This document shows, piece after piece, positions 8,093 through 16,420 of a stretch of 64,000 nucleotides of DNA. The notes under the pieces are model-generated. The model was not told the DNA's origin. It made no database searches and worked only from the letters and a program-made list of their open reading frames with translations. Location: contig NZ_RQJP01000001.1 of assembly GCF_003858645.1 (NCBI RefSeq), forward strand, positions 1,643,482-1,707,481. Reading direction: 5' to 3'. The position numbers and the translations under genes were made by a program. Each line of letters starts with the position of its first letter. Position 1 is the first letter of the stretch. This DNA comes from Larkinella knui. Lineage in GTDB: Bacteria > Bacteroidota > Bacteroidia > Cytophagales > Spirosomataceae.

Positions 8093-8854
8093 ATGAAATT
8101 GGTCGTATTAATCCTGTTGATTTGCGTTGTTTCTCCGGTCATTGCCCAAACCATTCCCTCTAAAGTCTATTCCTGGGACCAGGCACCGGTGGTGAAGAAG
8201 GACGGCGTAGAGGATCGAACCCTTCTGGAAGGCACCACGCGGGATTTTAACAATTTCTCCGTCCACGGCATCACTCTCCCGCCCAACCACACGCCCCTAC
8301 CCGCCCAGACGCTGGAAGACGAAGCCCTGATCATCATCAAAACCGGTGAACTGACCGTTTCACTCGGAAGCCGCCTGAAAACCCTGGGGCCCGGCAGCGT
8401 CGTTCTGATTATGCCGGGCGATGCGCACCGGCTCGAAAACAAAGGGGCGGCTCCCGTAACCTTTCACCTCATGCGGTATACGTCGAAAGAAGTGCCGGAT
8501 CTGGATCTGGACCGGATGAAAGGTCAGTCGTTCTGGATCGACTGGAAAGATGTCCCCTATCAGCCCAATGCCAAAGGCGGTCGGCGAACGATGTTCGACC
8601 GGGCGACGGTCATGTGCAAACGCTTCGAGATGCACGTCACGACCTTGAATGAGGGTTTGTGGAGCCACCCACCGCACACCCACCGGGCCGCCGAAATCCT
8701 GATGCTGACCGAAAATACCGCCCAGGAAAGTATCGACGGCCGGATGCAGTCGGCGAAAGTGGGCGACATCATCTTCCTGGAATCCAACGTGCCCCACGGT
8801 ATTTTGAATACCGGTCAGGGATCGTGTACCTACTTTGCGTTTCAGTTCGAGTAG
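8093..8854 (+). CDS. Exported double-cupin protein
   Basis: A 253-residue protein with a signal peptide (KLVVLILLICVVSPVIAQ) and two cupin barrels, about residues 60-125 and 170-250. The second barrel has the metal-binding pattern H-P-P-H-T-H...E (WSHPPHTHRAAE) and a late His (VPHGI). In the first barrel the His set is weaker. Overall it resembles ureidoglycine aminohydrolase-like bicupins, but those are normally not exported, so the reaction is unknown. The last 120 bases of the gene are duplicated, in decayed form, at 12992-13111, on the far side of the ATPase gene. Confidence 0.8.
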   Translation: MKLVVLILLICVVSPVIAQTIPSKVYSWDQAPVVKKDGVEDRTLLEGTTRDFNNFSVHGITLPPNHTPLPAQTLEDEALIIIKTGELTVSLGSRLKTLGPGSVVLIMPGDAHRLENKGAAPVTFHLMRYTSKEVPDLDLDRMKGQSFWIDWKDVPYQPNAKGGRRTMFDRATVMCKRFEMHVTTLNEGLWSHPPHTHRAAEILMLTENTAQESIDGRMQSAKVGDIIFLESNVPHGILNTGQGSCTYFAFQFE

Positions 8855-8930
8855 GGTTCGAATGAACGCTTAAGTGAAAAATTCAGCCGTTAATGGCAAG
8901 GCCGGAAACCACTGATCTGCGGTTCGAGTC

Positions 8931-11435
8931 TCAGAGGGTTGATTTACGCTTCCAGTACTTATACCCTTCAATCCAAAGTACACCGAAGAAGGACCCGTAA
9001 AAGCAACGGAGCATCTCACTCTCAGTCAGTTCTGTAAATTGAACGACGCTGCGCACGGATGGAACGACGAGTGTACTGATCAGCATGACCAGAGTCAGTA
9101 TGAGCATAAGCCAGAACATCGAATTAGGTCGGCGGAATGTAGACACCACCGATTCCCGATTCGACCGGCTTACGAGCGTCAACCAGGTATTGCTCAGAAC
9201 CAGCGTAACGAAAGCCATAGTTCGTACCTTATCGATGGCCTCACCGGCTAGCATGGTCTGATGGTAGACATCCAGAACAACCCCTGCGATTACGATTCCC
9301 TGCAAAACGTTCAAACCTAACTCGCTGGCGGTGAAAAAGGTATCTGTAAACCGGCGGGGGGGCCGCTGCATCAGGCCGGATTCGGCCGGTTCATTTTCGA
9401 AGGCAATGGAGCAGGTTGGCCCCATGACTAATTCCAGAAAAATAACGTGAATCGGGCTGAAGAGATTAATATAGCGCCAGCCAAAAAGCAAGGGTACCGT
9501 GACGGTTAAGATAATGGGAATATGGATTGAGACGATGTAGCCAACAGCGCGCTTCAGGTTCTGGTATATGCGCCGGCCCTGCGCGATGGCACTGACCATT
9601 CCGCCCAGATCGTCATCCACTAAAATCAGTGCCGCAGCCTGCTTGGCCACTTCGGTTCCGCGCTGGCCCATTGCCACGCCAATGTGGGCGGCTTTAAGAG
9701 CAAGCGCATCGTTGACTCCGTCACCCGTCATGGCCACGACCTCACCGTCGGCTTTTAGCGCCCGGATAACCTTCAGTTTGGCTTCGGGAAACATGCGGGC
9801 AAAGATGGTGACCCGCTTCACTTCCGCTTGCAGGTCTGCCTCCGGCAATGCCATAACCTGCTCACCCGTCAGGAAATGCCCGGCATTGGGCAATGCCACC
9901 TGCCGGGCGATGGCCCGGGCCGTTTCCGGGGAATCACCGGTGATCATTTTAACGGCAATTCCGGCCTGACGAAATTGGTCGAGAACCGCCCGGGCATTGT
10001 TTTTGGGCGGATTTTCCAGGGCGATCATTCCTTTGAACACCCACGAAAAACCATCCTGATCGGCCGGAAAGTCCGGGTTTGGCCAGGCGCTGCCCGATAC
10101 GCCTAACACGCGGTACCCTTGTCTGGCCAGGCTAGTAGCCTGCTCAAGCACCTCGGCCGCATCAGCCTCCGACAAATGACATACCCTGACAATCCGTTCG
10201 ATTGCTCCTTTCCCCGCTACACGAACCAGGCCAACGCCGGAAGCATAGACGTGGGTCATCATGGGGGGCGTTCCCTCCAGTGGATATTCGTACTGGATCG
10301 GAGCAATTTCCGCGGTAAAATGAGTGTTATAGGCCGACTCGATGGCCCGCTCCATGGGGTCGAAGGGGGTTGGTTCGCTGGCCCAGCGCGCAAAAACCAG
10401 AAGATCCTTCGCCGAATCCGACAGATTTCCATTCAGGGGCACTAATTCGTGGGCTATTCCATCGTAAAGGGCAATCACCGTCATGCCTTCCTGGGTGATG
10501 GTGCCGGTTTTATCGGTGCAGATGACCGTAGCCGACCCTAAGCTTTCTACGGTTTGTGGTTGCCGGGTCAACACGCCCAGACGAATCATTCGGGCGGCTC
10601 CCAGCGCCATGAAGCTGCTAAAGGCCACGGGAATTTCTTCGGGCAATACTGACATGGCAATGGTTAATCCCAACAGGAGTGACGTAGTCCAGTTACCGGA
10701 ATGTGCAAAATTAATACCCCATACCAGAGCAAATGCGCCAAATCCGGCCCAGGCCATTCGTTGCACGAACCGGTTAATCTGACGTTGCAAAGGTGTTTTC
10801 TCCACTTCGATAGACTGCAGCGAACGGCCTAACTTACCCAACTCGGTTTGCTCACCCACCGACGTCACCCGCACATAGGCACTACCGGAGGTGAGCATCG
10901 TACCCGCCAGAAACCGGTCACTCTCAGGAACGGTTTTGGCCACCGGCACCGATTCTCCCGTCAGAATGGCCTCATCCACGGAGCAATCGTTGGCGTTGAC
11001 CAGAATGCCGTCGGCAGGAACCGTTTGACCTTCTGATAACCAGATCAGGTCGCCAACCACCACGTCCTCCGTGGCAACCGGCAGAAGTGTCCCGTTGCGG
11101 AGTACCGAAACCTGCGGTTGGGACAACGCCCGAAGCGCCTGCAAAGCCCGGTTGCTTCGAACGGTCTGGAGCAGCGAGATTCCGGCAACCAATAGCATCG
11201 CCAGCCCTAATACCAGACCTTCCTGCCATTGCCCCAGCAGAACATAAAGCAGACTCGCCACCGCCAACAGGATGAACATGGGTTCCGAAACCACCTCGGC
11301 CACCAGTTTTACCAGGGACGTAGTAGCAGCCGATGCGGCTTCATTCCGGCCAAACCGTCGTCGGGCTTCGTCAACCTCATGGGAAGTCAGGCCCACGAGG
11401 GGAGTTGATTTGGCTTTCAGCCGACTAACAGTCAT
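8931..11435 (-). CDS. Cation-translocating P-type ATPase (P2-like)
   Basis: An 834-residue membrane pump that couples ATP hydrolysis to cation transport. Visible: cation-ATPase N-terminal domain (residues 14-50), first membrane pair (52-90), actuator loop with TGES (159-162), transmembrane motif PEEIP (265-269), phosphorylation site DKTGT (308-312), hinge motif MTGDGVND near residue 570, and a C-terminal bundle of membrane segments. P2A calcium pumps have PEGLP at the membrane motif. PEEIP belongs to a less studied bacterial branch, so the ion (Ca, Mn or other) is open. No cytosolic heavy-metal-binding domain is present. It is transcribed against the flanking cupin gene and sits between two copies of the cupin tail. 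Confidence 0.9.
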   Translation of the reverse strand: MTVSRLKAKSTPLVGLTSHEVDEARRRFGRNEAASAATTSLVKLVAEVVSEPMFILLAVASLLYVLLGQWQEGLVLGLAMLLVAGISLLQTVRSNRALQALRALSQPQVSVLRNGTLLPVATEDVVVGDLIWLSEGQTVPADGILVNANDCSVDEAILTGESVPVAKTVPESDRFLAGTMLTSGSAYVRVTSVGEQTELGKLGRSLQSIEVEKTPLQRQINRFVQRMAWAGFGAFALVWGINFAHSGNWTTSLLLGLTIAMSVLPEEIPVAFSSFMALGAARMIRLGVLTRQPQTVESLGSATVICTDKTGTITQEGMTVIALYDGIAHELVPLNGNLSDSAKDLLVFARWASEPTPFDPMERAIESAYNTHFTAEIAPIQYEYPLEGTPPMMTHVYASGVGLVRVAGKGAIERIVRVCHLSEADAAEVLEQATSLARQGYRVLGVSGSAWPNPDFPADQDGFSWVFKGMIALENPPKNNARAVLDQFRQAGIAVKMITGDSPETARAIARQVALPNAGHFLTGEQVMALPEADLQAEVKRVTIFARMFPEAKLKVIRALKADGEVVAMTGDGVNDALALKAAHIGVAMGQRGTEVAKQAAALILVDDDLGGMVSAIAQGRRIYQNLKRAVGYIVSIHIPIILTVTVPLLFGWRYINLFSPIHVIFLELVMGPTCSIAFENEPAESGLMQRPPRRFTDTFFTASELGLNVLQGIVIAGVVLDVYHQTMLAGEAIDKVRTMAFVTLVLSNTWLTLVSRSNRESVVSTFRRPNSMFWLMLILTLVMLISTLVVPSVRSVVQFTELTESEMLRCFYGSFFGVLWIEGYKYWKRKSTL

Positions 11436-11759
11436 ACGGGTCAGAGGTAAGGTAAATTACCCCAAAAATACCGCTCCGGGTCGCGAATGGCACTGACTCC
11501 GGTAAGGGTAATGCCTGATTATAATCAAGTTATTTGTTGAAAACTTGATTGATCGTTTCACATTGGCTTTATGAAACAATTCGGTGCCGGGGTTCATCGT
11601 GGCTGCCGTTGTACTCGATAAATCAACACGGAATTGTAAACACGATCTGACGACAATCAGCGGATTGAAGCGCATTTGTCATACCCCATGATCCGATTAA
11701 ATGGCAGTTTTATCATCGCGTAGCGATCCTACCAAACGACTGACAATTAACAGGAAATA
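11436..11759. promoter_or_regulatory. Divergent intergenic region with a 9-bp inverted repeat
   Basis: This 324-base gene-free region separates the ATPase start from the exported-protein start and must hold both promoters. I see one clear signal, a perfect 9-bp inverted repeat at 11523-11531 and 11542-11550 (AATCAAGTT, ten bases, AACTTGATT), suitable as an operator about 90 bases upstream of the ATPase start. No complete TAnnTTTG promoter or small reading frame stood out in the rest. Confidence 0.4.
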
Positions 11760-12461
11760 ATGATGAAATCAACACTTTTACTCTTGGTTATTGGAGTGTT
11801 CACCCTGTCAGGAAGTTCCCCCGCCCGGGCTCAGTCGGTGCGGGGAAGCTTCGGTTTCTTTCAATTGGGTTATTTCAACGCTCCACAATCGGGGGCCGTC
11901 GCCCAGACCTTTGCGCCCGACTGGTTTCCTCATCTCAACGACCATTTTATCTACAGCGGAGCCGAAGGCTGGTTACGCCGGAATCGGTTTATGGCCGGGC
12001 TCAGCGCATCGGCTCTCACCGCCCGCAGCGTTTCTGTCCAGCAAACCCGCGTGGAACGCGTAACGGGGATGGGGCAGTTGAAAATCAGCTATGTACTTTT
12101 TGATAACCGCCGATGGCTGCTGTACTCAGCCGTTGGCCGGGGAATTTCATCCTCCCTGATCACGGTCCACCAGAACGGTTCGGAGCCGGTTATCTGGATG
12201 TTACCCACACATTCGACCGATCTGTCACTGCACATGAACCGGTTATTGGTGTCGGAACGGTCTGCCGAACCAACCGCCGTACGGGGGCTTTGGCTGGGCT
12301 TGCGTATAGGGTATGTAGTCAGTGCCAAATCCGCCCACTGGCAGCAGATTCCGGAAGGTCAACCGACCCAGTTTAAACCGGAATATGCTCTCAATGGCTT
12401 ATACTTTACACTAACGATCGGTGGGGGTGGATTTCAATATTCTCCTTCATCGCGCCAATAA
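11760..12461 (+). CDS. Hypothetical exported, barrel-like protein
   Basis: A 233-residue protein with a signal peptide (TLLLLVIGVFTLSGSSPARAQ) and alternating aromatic/hydrophobic strands (RGSFGFFQLGYF, LWLGLRIGYVV, LNGLYFTLTIGGGG), suggesting a small outer-membrane beta barrel. I recognise no family. Two ATGs occur in succession at the start and either could be used. The membrane-protein gene follows 19 bases later on the same strand, so the two are probably one operon within the ATPase cassette. Confidence 0.65.
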   Translation: MMKSTLLLLVIGVFTLSGSSPARAQSVRGSFGFFQLGYFNAPQSGAVAQTFAPDWFPHLNDHFIYSGAEGWLRRNRFMAGLSASALTARSVSVQQTRVERVTGMGQLKISYVLFDNRRWLLYSAVGRGISSSLITVHQNGSEPVIWMLPTHSTDLSLHMNRLLVSERSAEPTAVRGLWLGLRIGYVVSAKSAHWQQIPEGQPTQFKPEYALNGLYFTLTIGGGGFQYSPSSRQ

Positions 12462-12480
12462 CCCTAAAACGCTTCACGTC

Positions 12481-13002
12481 ATGTTTTTTTCGCTAACGCT
12501 TTTCTGGACCACCTACACGGTGGTGAATCTGCTCTTTCTCTTCTCGATCTGGAGCAGTAAACAATGGCCCCGCCTGACCCGCCTGTTTTTCCTGCTCTTA
12601 TTTAGCTGGGCGGCATGGTTCAATGCGTCAACGGTTTTGGAGGCTCCCTGGGTTTATCAGGATTACGCCGACACGGCTGCTCCGTTGTATAAATGGTTCA
12701 TTTTAGGCCCGTTTGTCACCATCATCAAACCCATGATTCTGGTCATTTCCGCTTGTCAGGTTTTGATTGCATTAACCATGGTACTCAAAGGCGATTTGTT
12801 TCGACTGGGTTGTTGGGATGGTCTGATTTTCGGCTTAGCCATCGCTCCCCTGGGCTGGTATGCCGCATTTCCGGCCACGGTTTTGATGGCTATCGCCTTT
12901 TACCGTTTGCAGAAGTTTCATGACAATACCTATCTCTGGGAACCAACAAGAAAGCATCTGGCCAAAAGTAGAAAAAAACCAGCCATCGCACCGACGGCCT
13001 GA
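12481..13002 (+). CDS. Hypothetical inner-membrane protein
   Basis: A 173-residue protein from the start at 12481, with about four membrane segments (TVVNLLFLFSIWS, LFFLLLFSWAAWF, FVTIIKPMILVISACQVLIALTMVL, LAIAPLGWYAAFPATVLMAIAF). No family is recognised. It follows the barrel-like protein with a gap of 19 bases. The basic C-terminus is odd: the last three codons and the stop lie inside the cupin-gene remnant that starts at 12992, so the present C-terminus was probably created by the rearrangement that left that remnant. Confidence 0.65.
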   Translation: MFFSLTLFWTTYTVVNLLFLFSIWSSKQWPRLTRLFFLLLFSWAAWFNASTVLEAPWVYQDYADTAAPLYKWFILGPFVTIIKPMILVISACQVLIALTMVLKGDLFRLGCWDGLIFGLAIAPLGWYAAFPATVLMAIAFYRLQKFHDNTYLWEPTRKHLAKSRKKPAIAPTA

Positions 13003-13111
13003 TGCCGTCGGCGAAAGTGGGCGACATCATCTTCCTAGCATCCCACCTACCTACGGTATTTTGAATGCCGGTAAGAAATCGTTTACCCATTTTGCCTTTC
13101 AGTTCGAGTCG
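12992..13111 (+). pseudogene. Remnant of the 3' end of a cupin gene
   Basis: These 120 bases align with 8734-8854, the last 40 codons of the cupin gene, at roughly 85 percent identity by eye, in the same orientation. A one-base deletion after the codons matching VGDIIFL shifts the frame, and the stop codon position is changed, so it cannot encode the cupin tail. Homology is lost upstream of 12992. It may be a relic of a second cupin gene or of the recombination that placed the ATPase cassette here. Confidence 0.75.
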
Positions 13112-13208
13112 TGGCACCGATAGCATCGCCTACTGACGATCGGTTGGGTTTTGAAGACGGACTGGTTAATTTACGCATGGCTTTGAAAACAAAACTCCCT
13201 CGTTCGTG

Positions 13209-14681
13209 TCACCCTGCCTTTAGCACATTTCGCAAAATCGCCACACTTTGTTCCAGTTCCGTTTCAGTACTCGAAGCAAATCCCAGGCGGGTACTGTTGA
13301 GCACTTGCCCGGGTGGATTATGGGCCAGTCCGTCAGAAAAAATCAGGCCTGCGGTTTTGGCGGCCTGGGCGACTTGCGGCAGATTGATCCGGGGATCAAA
13401 CGTTGCCCAAACCGCCAAACCGCCTTCCGGTTTAGCAAACGCAATGCTACCGGATAACTCACTGGTTAACAGCGAACAAAAGTATCCACAACGGGCGGCA
13501 TACGTGCGGTGTGCTTTTTTCAAATGCCGTCGCATGTCGCCATTTCGGAACAGTTGCCCGACCGCAAATTCCAGCATCGAATCGCCCTGCCGGTCGATGA
13601 TTCGTCGCAAACGGGCCATTTCATCGATCACGGTTTCCGACGCCACCACGTAGCCAATCCGAAAAGCCGGGGCCACCGATTTCGACAACGAGCCGATGTA
13701 AATCACCAGGCCGTTTTGATCGACACTCGCGAGCGGCAAAACCGGTCGGCGGAGGTAATGAAACTCGTAATCGTAATCATCTTCCAGAATCACAAACCCG
13801 TGTTGCCGACTCAGCTGCACCAACCGGAGCCGCCGGTCGGGTGGCAACGTAACCGTAGTCGGATAATGATGGTGCGGAGTCACGTACACCAGCCGGACCG
13901 GGCAACGCTCGCAGATAACGGCCAGAGCCTCCACATCAATGCCGTGCTGATCGACGGGAACCGTCAACACCTCCGCCCCGGCCTGCTGGAAATTCATGTT
14001 GGCACCCGACCAGTTGGTTTCGCCAACCACCACCGTCTGACCCGGTTCCAGCAAAACCGTGCTGGCCAGATGGATGCCCATCATGCTGCCGCGCGAAATC
14101 AGAATGTTGTCTGCGGTAGTTCGCAAGGCCCGGGTTTCGTTCAGAAAAACGGACAATTCTTCGCGCAGCAACCGATTGCCCTTCGGGTCGCCATACCCAA
14201 AATGGTGTTGCGGATTTCCCCAGCGAAAATAACTCCGGTAAGCGCGGGCCAGCTCCTCCATCGGTGCCAGCCGGATATCCGGAAAACCATCGTCCAGACG
14301 CAGGCCGTCGCCCATCAGCAGCAGGGGGCGAATCAGGTGGGGCCGGGACACCAACCGGAATCCGGGCTCCTGATTGATTGTCTGATTAATACCTTGACTT
14401 TCAATTGGTTGCGGCAGAACAAGCGGCAGTTGAACCGACACAAACGTTCCACTGCCCGGTTTCGATTCGAGCCAGCCTTCCGCCAGCAATTCGTCGTAGG
14501 CGGCAATGACCGTTTTGCGGTGGAGTTGAAGAAGATCGGCCAGCTGACGCGTTCCCGGTAATTTTTGGCCGGTTTTCAAAACGCCCTCACGGATCAGCCG
14601 CCGAAGCTGTTCGGCCAGTTGCAGGAAAACCGAGACTTCGGCGGTTTTGTCAATTTCAATCAGCGATTTAAACGGGATCAT
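13209..14681 (-). CDS. MocR-type regulator (GntR winged helix fused to aminotransferase-like domain)
   Basis: A 490-residue transcription factor. Residues about 10-80 form a GntR winged helix (LREGVLKTGQKLPGTRQLAD followed by RKTVIAAYDEL). The rest is a fold-type I aminotransferase domain with the PLP-binding Lys in SLSKSVAPAFRIGYV and the upstream DDYDYEF motif. MocR proteins such as PdxR and GabR sense PLP or its aldimines and control neighbouring vitamin B6 or amine genes. Here the divergent neighbour encodes a pyridoxamine-phosphate-oxidase-fold protein, which fits a PdxR-like role. A 10-bp inverted repeat begins on the first base of its start codon and suggests autoregulation. Confidence 0.9.
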   Translation of the reverse strand: MIPFKSLIEIDKTAEVSVFLQLAEQLRRLIREGVLKTGQKLPGTRQLADLLQLHRKTVIAAYDELLAEGWLESKPGSGTFVSVQLPLVLPQPIESQGINQTINQEPGFRLVSRPHLIRPLLLMGDGLRLDDGFPDIRLAPMEELARAYRSYFRWGNPQHHFGYGDPKGNRLLREELSVFLNETRALRTTADNILISRGSMMGIHLASTVLLEPGQTVVVGETNWSGANMNFQQAGAEVLTVPVDQHGIDVEALAVICERCPVRLVYVTPHHHYPTTVTLPPDRRLRLVQLSRQHGFVILEDDYDYEFHYLRRPVLPLASVDQNGLVIYIGSLSKSVAPAFRIGYVVASETVIDEMARLRRIIDRQGDSMLEFAVGQLFRNGDMRRHLKKAHRTYAARCGYFCSLLTSELSGSIAFAKPEGGLAVWATFDPRINLPQVAQAAKTAGLIFSDGLAHNPPGQVLNSTRLGFASSTETELEQSVAILRNVLKAG

Positions 14682-14729
14682 ACCGGACTACCTGTTTTTG
14701 AAAAACTGGATGATTCAACTAGTCCGGTA
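14681..14729. promoter_or_regulatory. Candidate MocR operator: perfect 10-bp inverted repeat
   Basis: TACCGGACTA (14681-14690) and TAGTCCGGTA (14720-14729) are perfect inverted copies whose centres are 39 bases apart, close to four helical turns. The left half touches the regulator's start codon. This is the best operator candidate for the divergent mocR / oxidase-like pair. Confidence 0.5.
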
Positions 14730-14765
14730 AAGATGCAGTTTTGCACGACAACTCGCAACAATTAA

Positions 14766-14889
14766 CCGGTTTACGGTATTCGGTATACAGTTTACGGCGG
14801 CTGACGCATTCAATAAGGACGCGTAAGCAAGCATGCGTCAGCCACCGAAAACTGAATACCGAATACCGTAAACTGAATACCGTAAACCA
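14766..14889. repeat. Intergenic palindrome, GCTGACGC-core family, copy A
   Basis: Long imperfect hairpin. The left arm has GGTTTACGGTATTC and GGCTGACGCAT. The right arm carries the complement, with an extra 14-base AGTTTACGGTATTC unit. The loop is about 20 bases. It occupies most of the mocR / oxidase-like intergenic region and ends 9 bases before the ATG at 14899, so it would be transcribed in that gene's leader. Copies B, C and F are at 33958, 42737 and 59549. Confidence 0.8.
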
Positions 14890-14898
14890 GTCTAACCC

Positions 14899-15528
14899 AT
14901 GCAAACCCAACGTACCACACCCAGCCGCTCGGCCAAACGCGCTCATTATGAGGCCGAGACGATTTATTCGATTCTGGATGAAGCGCTCTATTGTACCATC
15001 AGTTACGCCGTCGACGGGCAGCCCTGGTCGTTGCCAACCGCCTTCGCGCGGGAAGATGACCGGCTGTTGATTCATGGTTCGGTCGGCAGTCATTTTATCC
15101 GGGAAGTGGAGAAAGGCATTCCGGTTTGCATTTCCGTTACGCTGCTCGACGGTTTGGTGCTGGCGAAATCCGGTTTCAGTCATTCGGTCAATTACCGGTC
15201 CGTCGTTGTTTTTGCAACCGCCGAAAAAGTGGAAGCCTATGACGAGAAAGTGAACGCTTTAGTGCTGATCACCAACAAACTGATACCCAACCGCTGGCCG
15301 GATTTGCGGAAGGAAACCGAAAGCGAGATTCGTAAAACAACGGTTTTAGCCTTTTCACTGGAAGAAGCTTCCGCCAAAATCCGGACGGGCGATCCCAAGG
15401 ATGAACCGGAAGATGCCAATCTGCCGATCTGGTCGGGCGTCATTCCCCTCGAAACGGTTCGGCTGGCGGCCATTCCCGATGCATCGAGCACCGCATTACC
15501 CCTGCCCCATTACCTCCGGACAGACTAA
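14899..15528 (+). CDS. Pyridoxamine 5'-phosphate oxidase-fold protein (Nim-like)
   Basis: A 209-residue flavin-binding split-barrel protein. The N-terminal part (AHYEAETIYSILDEALYC, then GQPWSLPTAFAREDDRLLIHG) is typical of the pyridoxamine-phosphate-oxidase-like/nitroimidazole-resistance (NimA-like) family, which is distinct from true PdxH. Members bind FMN or haem and reduce small molecules. No signal peptide. It is divergent from a MocR regulator, so expression is probably linked to PLP status. A terminator lies about 35 bases after the stop. Confidence 0.8.
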   Translation: MQTQRTTPSRSAKRAHYEAETIYSILDEALYCTISYAVDGQPWSLPTAFAREDDRLLIHGSVGSHFIREVEKGIPVCISVTLLDGLVLAKSGFSHSVNYRSVVVFATAEKVEAYDEKVNALVLITNKLIPNRWPDLRKETESEIRKTTVLAFSLEEASAKIRTGDPKDEPEDANLPIWSGVIPLETVRLAAIPDASSTALPLPHYLRTD

Positions 15529-15562
15529 ACAACAACACTACCAACATTTCAGGACTTTCATT

Positions 15563-15585
15563 AAAAACCCTTGGAGGGTCTTTTT
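15563..15585 (+). terminator. Intrinsic terminator
   Basis: AAAAACCC, a five-base loop and GGGTCTTTTT form a short hairpin with a T tract 35 bases after the oxidase-like gene. Confidence 0.6.
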
Positions 15586-15703
15586 AGCGGCCAGACGAAC
15601 CGCATTCCGGCCCTTCGGTAAGGGATTTTAGGACCAAAGAGACGTCCTAATCCGTGAACTTTGACCGGATTTACGAGTAGGAATTTGAAACATTCACGTT
15701 TAC

Positions 15704-15735
15704 CAGAAGTCCGGATGCTTTCGTTCGGACTTCTG
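15704..15735. promoter_or_regulatory. 10-bp hairpin directly before the sigma-factor start
   Basis: CAGAAGTCCG, a 12-base loop and CGGACTTCTG form a perfect stem that ends 4 bases before the ATG at 15740. No T tract follows, so it is less like a terminator and more like a translational control structure or a protein-binding palindrome. In RNA it would cover the ribosome-landing zone of the sigma gene. Confidence 0.5.
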
Positions 15736-15739
15736 TTGT

Positions 15740-16351
15740 ATGAAAACCAGTGGAAACGCTGCGGCCAGTATGGATTTGCTGTTCTGGCAACAGCTAAAGA
15801 ATGGAAATGAAGCCGGTTTGCGAAAACTGATCGAGAAGTATTTCAACGCCTTACAGAACTACGGCTATAAATTTCTGCGGGACGAAGACTTCGTCAAGGA
15901 CTGTGTTCAGGAGGTGTTTATTGAAATCTGGAACCGGCGCGAACGCGTTGCGGTTCCCGAAAGCGTCCGTGCCTACCTGCTCAGTTCGGTTCGGAAACGG
16001 GTTTTGCGCGAAGGATACCGCCAGCGAATCAACCGGGACGACGAACCCGCCGATCTAGAAAATGATCTGAACTTTGTGGAGTTTTCACCGGAATGGTCGG
16101 TTATCGAACAGGAAAGTCTGGCCGAAACCACCCGACGCATTGCCGATTCGCTGAATCTGTTGCCCAAGCGACAGCGCGAGGTGATTTATCTCCGGTATTA
16201 CCAGAACCTCGAACGCGACGAAATTGCCGAAATTATGGGCGTCAATCCGCAATCGGTATCGAATCTGCTGCAAGCGGCCTTCAAAACGTTCCGCGACAAC
16301 TGGGTGGGCTTTTTCCTCCTGGTCGAGCTGATCAAAACCGGTTCTTTTTAA
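15740..16351 (+). CDS. ECF sigma factor (RNA polymerase sigma-70 family)
   Basis: A 203-residue ECF sigma factor. Region 2 is at about 35-100 (FLRDEDFVKDCVQEVFIEIW) and region 4 at about 145-195 (LLPKRQREVIYLRYYQNLER, followed by an EIAEIMGVNPQSVSNLLQ helix-turn-helix). It belongs to the Bacteroidota group that pairs with FecR anti-sigma factors and SusC transporters carrying an STN domain. The next genes are exactly these partners, so it should direct transcription of the susC/susD locus when substrate occupies the transporter. A perfect hairpin sits just before the start codon. Confidence 0.92.
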   Translation: MKTSGNAAASMDLLFWQQLKNGNEAGLRKLIEKYFNALQNYGYKFLRDEDFVKDCVQEVFIEIWNRRERVAVPESVRAYLLSSVRKRVLREGYRQRINRDDEPADLENDLNFVEFSPEWSVIEQESLAETTRRIADSLNLLPKRQREVIYLRYYQNLERDEIAEIMGVNPQSVSNLLQAAFKTFRDNWVGFFLLVELIKTGSF

Positions 16352-16420
16352 ATAAACGGACCAGAGCGGGTATTTCGAAACCGAATCCGCCATCTGTCCA
16401 TAGCATGAATTCTACCCAAA

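Noticed and set aside
8901..8935. tRNA-like string (GGTTCGAGTCTC) near the ATPase stop codon
   Set aside because: The T-loop is followed by bases that do not pair with those before it, and no acceptor or anticodon stem can be drawn, so it is not called a tRNA or an attachment-site remnant.
13111..13653. 180-codon plus-strand frame opposite the MocR gene
   Set aside because: It lies entirely antisense to the aminotransferase domain and has no domain or signal of its own.
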